Source of the DNA: Geodermatophilaceae bacterium
Lineage (GTDB): Bacteria > Actinomycetota > Actinomycetes > Mycobacteriales > Geodermatophilaceae
Reading direction: 5' to 3'
NCBI GenBank assembly: GCA_013814015.1
Contig: JACCQS010000465.1
Span: 1 to 6,505, forward strand
DNA: 6,505 nucleotides
Position 1 is the first letter of the stretch, and the number at the start of each line of letters is the position of its first letter. Of this stretch, positions 1-5,017 are shown piece by piece. Position numbers and translations under genes: made by a program. The notes under the pieces were generated by a model. That model ran no database searches. It was not told the origin of the DNA and was given only the letters and a program-made list of their open reading frames with translations.

Positions 1-119
1 CGGTGCTCACGCCTCCCAGCGTCTCAGGTGCCTCCGACAGATGCCCGCGGATATCGGCCAGGAATCTTCGATTGCCTGCCTGCGACCCACCACACCTGCA
101 GCGGGCCGCGGCCTTCGGT

Positions 120-170
120 GATCGTGAGCGCCCTGGGTGCACTGTCACTACACCCCCGGCGCTCACGATC
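120..170. terminator. Strong stem-loop downstream of the amidase gene, probable terminator
   Basis: A perfect 13-bp inverted repeat, GATCGTGAGCGCC at 120-132 and GGCGCTCACGATC at 158-170, is followed inward by a 2x2 mismatch and a further 5-bp pairing (GGGTG 135-139 with CACCC 151-155) around an 11-nt loop. It begins 15 nt past the amidase stop codon on the minus strand. The position fits a rho-independent terminator of the U-tract-poor type common in actinomycetes; neither side has a run of T on the relevant strand. The long, nearly perfect arms could also form a dyad operator or a dispersed repeat unit, which one window cannot exclude. Confidence 0.6.
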
Positions 171-185
171 TTCGATCACTGGCGC

Positions 186-1601
186 TCATCCGAGTTGGGG
201 CCGACGGCGGCCGTGTCCGGTTGCCTGCTCGAAGGCATGCCCGAGCTGCAACACGAGCAGATCCGCAAGGTGTGGACCGACGATCTGCAGCCCTACTGGC
301 AGCCCGGCCCTAGTGAATCCAGCGGGTACGGACAGGGCCGGCGATCCGGTGGCCGAGATCAGGTAGGCCGACCGCATCCAGGCCAGGTAATCCGACTGCT
401 CGACGCCAGCGATCTCGGTGGGGTACTCCTGTTCGATTGGGAACGGCGAGACCTGGGTGACCGGCAGCAGCAGCGCGTCATAGGTCTGGAAGAACTCCCG
501 TACCCGATGGAACAGCGCGGTGTGCAGCACTTCCGCACGGCCGACGTCCGGTCCGCTCAGGGCCTGGCCCTGGGCGATGTTGTCGGCCAGGCTCGCCTTG
601 AGCTGATCGCCGTGTTGCCGGATGAGGTTGGCGTGAGTGAGCTGGAACTGCCAGGCCCGCAACGTACGGAACACCTCGTCGGCACCGGTCACGTTCGGAG
701 TCGCCGCCTCGATGACCGCACCGGCGTCTGCGAATACCGGAAGTGCCTCTTCGAGAACGTCGAGAATCTCCGACTCGACGGCAAACTGAGCCCCGAGGTC
801 CGGCGACCAGGCCAACCTCAGTCCGGTGAGGTCGTGCTGGAGGTCGGTGTCGAAGGCCGATCCTGAGGTCTGCAGGGCGATCGGGGAGCGGGGATCGGGG
901 CCGGCGATCACCGAGAGCATCAGGGCCGCGTCGGCGACCGTACGAGCCATCGGCCCCTGCACGCCCATCGTGGCCCAGCCGGCCTTGGTCGGGTACGTCG
1001 GAACCCGGCCGGGCGAGGGGCGCAGGCCGACGACGTTGTTCCACGCGGCGGGATTGCGCAATGAGCCGCCCATGTCGCTGCCATCGGCCAACGGTTGGAA
1101 GCCGCAGGCCAGCGCGACGGCGGCGCCGCCACTGGACCCGCCGGCGGATCGGCCCGGGTCGTAGGCGTTGCCGGTCGGGCCGAAGACTGGATTGAACGTG
1201 TGCGATCCCGCCGCGAACTCCGGGACGTTGGTCTTCCCGGTGGTCACGACTCCGGCCTCGTGCAGTCGCTCGATGATCAACTCGTCGGTCTCTGGCACGA
1301 AGTCGGCATGGACCGGCGAGCCGAACGTGGTCAGTATCCCGCCGGTCAGGTGGGTGTCCTTGTGCGCCATGGGCAGGCCGTGCAGTACGCCAACCTCGCG
1401 CGCCTCGGCGAGTTGGCGATCGGCCGCATCGGCTCCGGCCAGCGCGCGATCGCCGTCCAGGTTCACGATCGCGTTCACGGTCGGGTTGAACCGCTCGATC
1501 TGGTCGAGATGGGCCTGCATCACCTCGCGGGCACTCACCTCGCGGGTCCGGATGGCCGCCGCCAGTTCCCGGGCGGTACGGAAGACCAACTCGTCGGACA
1601 C
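186..1601 (-). CDS. Amidase signature family hydrolase (acylamide amidohydrolase)
   Basis: This 471-residue protein is a complete cytoplasmic amidase-signature (AS) enzyme, expected to hydrolyse a carboxamide to the acid and ammonia. The Ser-cisSer-Lys triad is intact. Lys81 lies in AHKD, the cis-serine is Ser156 in the AGGSSGGA loop, and the nucleophile is Ser180 in GSDMGGSLRNPA. The Lys-to-cisSer (75) and cisSer-to-Ser (24) spacings equal those of fatty acid amide hydrolase. The variant GSDMGGSLRNPA followed by VVGLRPSPGRVP is typical of AS proteins annotated simply as amidases, not of GatA. No GatB or GatC gene is nearby, and length is normal for the family. There is no signal peptide. The GTG start at 1601 is the only usable start before an in-frame TGA upstream, and it lacks a clear Shine-Dalgarno. 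The gene is divergent from the TAXI receptor gene with an 88-bp spacer, so a link to the imported compound is possible but unproven. The substrate is unknown. Confidence 0.93.
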   Translation of the reverse strand: MSDELVFRTARELAAAIRTREVSAREVMQAHLDQIERFNPTVNAIVNLDGDRALAGADAADRQLAEAREVGVLHGLPMAHKDTHLTGGILTTFGSPVHADFVPETDELIIERLHEAGVVTTGKTNVPEFAAGSHTFNPVFGPTGNAYDPGRSAGGSSGGAAVALACGFQPLADGSDMGGSLRNPAAWNNVVGLRPSPGRVPTYPTKAGWATMGVQGPMARTVADAALMLSVIAGPDPRSPIALQTSGSAFDTDLQHDLTGLRLAWSPDLGAQFAVESEILDVLEEALPVFADAGAVIEAATPNVTGADEVFRTLRAWQFQLTHANLIRQHGDQLKASLADNIAQGQALSGPDVGRAEVLHTALFHRVREFFQTYDALLLPVTQVSPFPIEQEYPTEIAGVEQSDYLAWMRSAYLISATGSPALSVPAGFTRAGLPVGLQIVGPHLADLLVLQLGHAFEQATGHGRRRPQLG

Positions 1602-1689
1602 GGTGCCGAGACTGCCACGAACCAGTTCAGCTCGGGAGGTAGCGTCGCGGCTGAGTCAGCAAGGGCCGGTTGGCAGATTGTTATCCACC
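1602..1689. other. Divergent spacer between amidase and TAXI receptor genes
   Basis: This short spacer must carry start signals for both divergent genes, because neither has another upstream region in the window. No convincing -35/-10 pair stands out. On the plus strand, TGTTAT at 1679-1684 could act as a -10 element; initiation about 6 nt downstream would then produce a leaderless transcript at the GTG at 1690. An 11-bp near-palindrome, TCCAC-C-GTGGA (1684-1694), overlaps that GTG. These are weak signals and the regulation is unresolved. Confidence 0.3.
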
Positions 1690-2694
1690 GTGGACAGTTA
1701 CCGCGTGGTGTGGCCGAGAAAGTGGACGGGGCCCCCGTTATCTCTGATTTCGGTCCTGTGTGCTTGGTTGGCGCTGGGGACTGTGGGATGTACGAGCAGC
1801 GGCCAGATCGCGCAAGGAACGCTCGTCATCGCTACCGGGGAGACCTCCGGTGTGTACTACCAATACGGCAACGGCCTGGCCAATGCCTTGGCCGACCAGC
1901 TTCCCGATGCAGACCTCGAGGTCCTGGCCTCGGGCGGATCGGTCGACAACATCGAGCACCTGGCCAGCGGCTCTGCCTCGATTGCCTTCGCGCTGGCCGA
2001 TACGGCGGCCCAGGCGGTCAATGGCGAGGCGCCGTTCGAGGATCCGGTTGCGCTGAAAGCTATCGCTCGGCTGTACACCAACTCGGTGCACGTCGTGGTC
2101 CGCGCCGACAGCGCTGCTGAGCGGCTGTCCGATCTCGACGGGCAGACGGTTTCGGTGGGAGCTCCGGGGTCGGGTACCGAGGTCACGGCGCGCCGAATGC
2201 TCGAGGTAGCTGGCCTGTCCAGCTCAGAGCAGGTCGGTCCGGAACCAGTCTTGCGCAGCCTCGGGCTGGCGGAGTCAGCTCAGGCGCTCGAACGAGGTGA
2301 CATCGACGCCTTCTTCTGGTCCGGCGGACTACCGACTCCCAATATCACGGAGCTGGTCGCGACGATCGATGTACGGCTGCTGCCTACCGAGGACCTGCTG
2401 GAGCCGATGCGGGTTCGGTTCGGGGCCTTCTTTGTCGAGCAATCGATTCCGGCCAGCATCTATGGGCTGGCCGGTGATGTCAGCACGATCGGGGTGCCCA
2501 ACCTGCTGCTGGTCCGTCCGGACATGCCTGACGACCTGGCCGAACTGCTCACCAGCACGTTGTTCAGCGCTCAGGCCGCACTGATCGAGGCGCACCCGGA
2601 GGCGCGCTATCTCGATCGACGGACGGCCATCACTACCGCGCCGGTGTCGTTGCATCCGGGAGCGCGGCGGTACTTCCAGGACGCCCAGCCATGA
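1690..2694 (+). CDS. TAXI-family TRAP transporter solute-binding lipoprotein
   Basis: This is the extracytoplasmic receptor of a TAXI-type TRAP transporter, which captures a solute and hands it to the fused permease. From the GTG at 1690 it has 334 residues. A basic n-region (R and K near residues 5-11) and a hydrophobic core lead to Cys34 in LGTVGC, followed by Ser/Gly-rich residues, so it is probably a lipid-anchored protein. The -3 residue of the lipobox is Thr, which is atypical. The mature domain starts with the family hallmark IATGETSGVYYQYGNGLA. It continues with ASGGSVDNIEHLASGSASI, LKAIARLYTNSVHVVV, VGAPGSGTEVTARRML, and IDAFFWSGGLPTP (from residue 205). The start is uncertain: GTG codons at 1690, 1705 and 1708 and a TTG at 1678 all precede the signal peptide, and none has a good Shine-Dalgarno. 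The 3' end overlaps the histidine kinase gene on the other strand by 62 bp. The ligand cannot be inferred; this family is often labelled glutamate- or dicarboxylate-binding on thin evidence. Confidence 0.92.
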   Translation: MDSYRVVWPRKWTGPPLSLISVLCAWLALGTVGCTSSGQIAQGTLVIATGETSGVYYQYGNGLANALADQLPDADLEVLASGGSVDNIEHLASGSASIAFALADTAAQAVNGEAPFEDPVALKAIARLYTNSVHVVVRADSAAERLSDLDGQTVSVGAPGSGTEVTARRMLEVAGLSSSEQVGPEPVLRSLGLAESAQALERGDIDAFFWSGGLPTPNITELVATIDVRLLPTEDLLEPMRVRFGAFFVEQSIPASIYGLAGDVSTIGVPNLLLVRPDMPDDLAELLTSTLFSAQAALIEAHPEARYLDRRTAITTAPVSLHPGARRYFQDAQP

Positions 2695-4159
2695 CGTCGT
2701 TGGAGTGATTCTCGACCGACGGTGCCATCGATGGGGTTGCGTCGGGCGCGACAGGATCGCCGGCGTGAGTTGCCTCAGCATCCACGAGTGCAGGCAGTTC
2801 GACCTCCGCGACCAGGCCGTGCGGGTCCCGGGACCGTAGGGACAGTAATCCGCCGCACCGTTCGGCGAGGGTGTGCACGATGGCCAGACCCAGGCCGGAA
2901 CCGGCAACGTTCTGCTGGTCTGGTCCGCGCCAGTATCGTCCGGTGGCCAGAGCGCGCTGACCCGCGGTCAGCCCCGGACCCTCGTCGGTGACACGGACCA
3001 GGATGGGGCCAGCTTTACGCTGCTCGACCGTGACGGTGACCGTCCCACCTGGAGCGAACCGAATTGCGTTGTCCAGTAGAGCATCCAGGACGTGATCCAG
3101 CGCACCACTGGGTGCCAGGACCCAGGTTGGCTCTGACGCTTCAAGAACTAGGCCCACATCGGCGCGCTCGGCCAGGTGGCTCCAGGCCCGCAGCCGGTCT
3201 CGGGCAGATCGCGACACGTCAACGGCGATCCACGCGAGTGTGTCGCCCTCCGCACGTGCGAGCGCGAGGGTGTCGTCGAGCAACTGGGTGAGTCGATCCA
3301 TCTCGACAATGGCCTCACGGCCCAGGCTACGGTCGGCGTGAGGCACGGAGTCGGCAAGGTCCTCGACCCGTAGCCGCAGCGCACTGAGTGGGTTACGGAG
3401 TTGATGCGAGGCATCCGCGATGAGCGCGCGCTGTTGGGTCAATGACCGACTGACGGCGGCGGCCATCGCGTTGAAACCGAGCGTGAGCTGCCGGAGTTCA
3501 GGCGGACCAGACTCGACGGGCACGCGTGCGTCGTAGTTTCCGCCGGTCAATGTCTGGACTGCCTCGTCCAGGCGGTGCACCGGCCGCAGTATCCATCGGC
3601 TGAGCGGGACGGTGAGCAGGCCGGCTGCCGCGACAGTCAGCAGGCCGGCGCCGACCAACAGCGCCCAACGGGTCATGATCGCTTCTCGGGCGCGCTCTGT
3701 GGGGGAGACCGTGACCACTGCACCGACGACCTGACTGCCCTGCAGGACAGGGGCGGCCACGGTGACCGGACCGCTTCGCCACGGGAAGATCGTAGGAGGC
3801 ATCTGCGGACCACGACCGAGCAGAGCGGCGCTCCGCTCAGGTGCCTTCGCCGCAACCGGCCGTGTCTCGTTGCCGCTGTCCGAGCCAGCGGAGAGCAGTA
3901 GTTCACCCGCTGCGTCGAAGACGTCCACGCGAATGTCGTAGACGTCGGCGTATGCATCCAACTCGGTCTGAACGGTACGGATGTCGCCACGAGCCAGCGC
4001 CGGAGCGGTGAGTTGCGCGAACCGGGACGCGTCCGCGGCCCGATCGATGAACAGTTCCTGCGTCGTGGTCTCGGCGTAGCTGAACCCGAGCGGCAGGCCA
4101 ACCGCGACCAGGACGCCGGCAACCAGCGTCAGGAACAGCAATGACAACCGGCGTCTCAT
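2633..4159 (-). CDS. HAMP-domain sensor histidine kinase
   Basis: This 508-residue inner-membrane kinase should autophosphorylate and pass phosphate to the response regulator encoded immediately upstream. TM1 spans about residues 5-27 and TM2 about 165-187. They flank a ~137-residue extracytoplasmic sensor region with Cache/PAS-like strand patterns (YDIRVDVFDAAGELLLSAG; VTVAAPVLQGSQVVGAVVTV), a tentative assignment. HAMP follows (about 188-240). HisKA carries the phospho-acceptor His252 in ADASHQLRNPLSALRLRVE. The ATPase domain has the N box (LLDNAIRFAPGG, Asn364), the G1 box (DEGPGL, 392-397) and the G2 box (GSGLGLAIV, 420-428), so the enzyme looks catalytically intact. The usual end of the fold is near AEVELP at about residue 456. 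Beyond it is a ~52-residue Ala/Pro/Thr/Ser-rich tail, and roughly its last 19 codons overlap the receptor gene antisense. The ATG start overlaps the regulator stop as ATGA, implying translational coupling. Confidence 0.93.
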   Translation of the reverse strand: MRRRLSLLFLTLVAGVLVAVGLPLGFSYAETTTQELFIDRAADASRFAQLTAPALARGDIRTVQTELDAYADVYDIRVDVFDAAGELLLSAGSDSGNETRPVAAKAPERSAALLGRGPQMPPTIFPWRSGPVTVAAPVLQGSQVVGAVVTVSPTERAREAIMTRWALLVGAGLLTVAAAGLLTVPLSRWILRPVHRLDEAVQTLTGGNYDARVPVESGPPELRQLTLGFNAMAAAVSRSLTQQRALIADASHQLRNPLSALRLRVEDLADSVPHADRSLGREAIVEMDRLTQLLDDTLALARAEGDTLAWIAVDVSRSARDRLRAWSHLAERADVGLVLEASEPTWVLAPSGALDHVLDALLDNAIRFAPGGTVTVTVEQRKAGPILVRVTDEGPGLTAGQRALATGRYWRGPDQQNVAGSGLGLAIVHTLAERCGGLLSLRSRDPHGLVAEVELPALVDAEATHAGDPVAPDATPSMAPSVENHSNDVMAGRPGSTAALPDATTPAR

Positions 4160-4887
4160 GTCCCGTTGCTCCGGGCATCCACCAATAACCGGTACCCCAC
4201 CCCGCGCAAGGTGCCGATGAGTGGGGGGTCCCCGAGCTTGGCCCGGAGGGTCGCGACATGGACGTCGAGCGTTCGGGTTGACCCGAACAACGTCGCCCCC
4301 CAGACCTTGTCGAGAATTTGCTCTCGAGTGACGATCTCACCGGAGGCCAACACCAGTTCAACCAGGACCCCGAACTCTTTGCGGGTCAATGGGATCGTGA
4401 TGTTGTCGCGGCGCACTTCGCGGCTGGTGAGATTGATGTCAAGCGGAGCCAGGGCCAGTCGCTGATGCGGGCCAGCGGTCGGTGAGTCGGCCGGTGTGAC
4501 CGGCGCGCTGAGCGCTGAATGCGAGCGGCGTAACACTGCCTCGATGCGAGCCAGGAGTTCGGCTGTGCTGTAAGGCTTCACGACGTAGTCGTCGGCACCT
4601 ATCCGAAGGCCGGCGATTCGATCCCGTTCCTCGGTCCGGGCGGTCACCGCGATGATCGGCACGTTGCTGCGTCGGCGGATCGCACGGCAGACGGCCAGTC
4701 CGTCCAGGTCGGGCAGTCCCAGGTCGAGCAGCACTATGTCGGTCGGGAGTTGCGCTGACCCTGGGGCAAAGTGGGCGATCGCGTCAACTCCCCGCGCTAC
4801 CCGGATCACGATGGCGCCATGCCGGCGCAGCCGCTCGGCCAAGGCTGCCGCAACACGATCATCGTCCTCGACGACCAGGATCCGCAT
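4156..4887 (-). CDS. OmpR/PhoB-family response regulator
   Basis: This 243-residue cytoplasmic DNA-binding regulator is the partner of the downstream kinase. The receiver domain (about 1-120) has the acidic pocket EDDD at residues 7-10, the phospho-acceptor Asp55 in IVLLDLGLPDLDG, Thr82 in AVTAR, and Lys104 in VVKPYS, so all switch residues are present. A short variable linker (about 120-140) leads to a C-terminal winged helix of Trans_Reg_C type. It contains LTRKEFGVLVELVL, VTREQILDKVWG, RTLDVHVATLRAKLG and the closing IGTLRGVGYRL. Length is typical. The ATG at 4887 is supported by AGGAGG four bases upstream. It is the first gene of a two-gene operon and is divergent from the permease gene, so the shared spacer is its likeliest binding region, for autoregulation, permease control or both. 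The family and partner are clear, but the regulon is inferred from position. Confidence 0.95.
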   Translation of the reverse strand: MRILVVEDDDRVAAALAERLRRHGAIVIRVARGVDAIAHFAPGSAQLPTDIVLLDLGLPDLDGLAVCRAIRRRSNVPIIAVTARTEERDRIAGLRIGADDYVVKPYSTAELLARIEAVLRRSHSALSAPVTPADSPTAGPHQRLALAPLDINLTSREVRRDNITIPLTRKEFGVLVELVLASGEIVTREQILDKVWGATLFGSTRTLDVHVATLRAKLGDPPLIGTLRGVGYRLLVDARSNGT

Positions 4888-4891
4888 CGGG

Positions 4892-4897
4892 CCTCCT
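4892..4897 (-). promoter_or_regulatory. Shine-Dalgarno of the response regulator gene
   Basis: The minus strand reads AGGAGG followed by CCCG and then ATG at 4887. The match to anti-16S is perfect, with a somewhat short 4-nt spacer. It fixes the start of the regulator. Confidence 0.75.
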
Positions 4898-4923
4898 GTT
4901 CGGAGAAGCGTCGCGCGAAAGAA

Positions 4924-4952
4924 ACGTTAGGGATACATCAAATCGGAGGCAA
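4924..4952 (-). promoter_or_regulatory. Candidate sigma-70-type promoter of the two-component operon
   Basis: On the minus strand, TTGCCT (4952-4947) and TAACGT (4929-4924) are separated by exactly 17 bp and resemble vegetative -35 and -10 elements (4/6 match to TTGACA; TAnnnT for the -10). Initiation near 4917 would leave a ~30-nt leader containing the AGGAGG at 4897-4892. The -35 element lies in the left arm of the inverted repeat at 4942-4974. This is a pattern match only; actinomycete promoters are weakly conserved. Confidence 0.4.
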
Positions 4953-4974
4953 CCGAGGACCTACGGTCTCCGAT
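4942..4974. repeat. Imperfect inverted repeat in the regulator/permease divergent spacer
   Basis: ATCGGAG (4942-4948) pairs with CTCCGAT (4968-4974), and inside it ACCG (4952-4955) pairs with CGGT (4964-4967). This gives 11 bp of pairing with a 3-nt bulge on one side and an 8-nt loop. It overlaps the candidate -35 of the two-component operon and lies 43 bp upstream of the permease ATG. It may be an operator dyad or a 5'-leader hairpin of the permease mRNA; the sequence does not say which. Confidence 0.4.
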
Positions 4975-5000
4975 GCTGCCAGGTTTACCTCAAACGTGTG

Positions 5001-5006
5001 AGGAGG
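5001..5006 (+). promoter_or_regulatory. Shine-Dalgarno of the permease gene
   Basis: AGGAGG precedes the ATG at 5018 with an 11-nt gap, slightly long but workable; the shifted GGAGGG register gives 10 nt. No other in-frame start lies near it, so it supports 5018 as the start. Its first bases fall in a small hairpin, CCTCA (4988-4992) with TGAGG (4999-5003), that could partly mask it. Confidence 0.7.
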
Positions 5007-5017
5007 GCCACAGCGCG

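Noticed and set aside
2..121. Plus-strand frame ending in TGA at 119-121 just before the stem-loop, as a possible C-terminus of an upstream gene
   Set aside because: The position would suit a convergent gene end, but the 39 codons show weak third-position GC bias and no recognisable motif.
1..142. Minus-strand open frame beginning at GTG 142-140 and running off the left edge
   Set aside because: The start lies in the loop of the probable terminator, no ribosome site precedes it, and the translation is not recognised. The part near the left edge looks somewhat protein-like, but this is too little to call.
3..866. Long plus-strand open frame (287 codons) opposite the amidase
   Set aside because: It is antisense to a well-supported amidase with all catalytic motifs, and its translation is Gly/Arg-rich with no family motifs. 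Long antisense frames are expected in high-GC coding DNA.
1677..1686. Minus-strand GGATAACAAT, identical to part of the E. coli lac operator
   Set aside because: There is only one half-site with no symmetric partner and no LacI-family gene in the window; a 10-base match of this kind is most likely chance.
1168..1689. Upstream in-frame extension of the receptor gene to 1168
   Set aside because: This part is antisense to the amidase and would place ~170 non-homologous residues before a clear lipoprotein signal peptide.
1095..2120. Plus-strand open frame of 341 codons spanning the amidase 5' end, the spacer and the receptor 5' end
   Set aside because: It crosses two real genes in the wrong frame or strand, and its translation is Arg/Gly-rich without recognisable domains.
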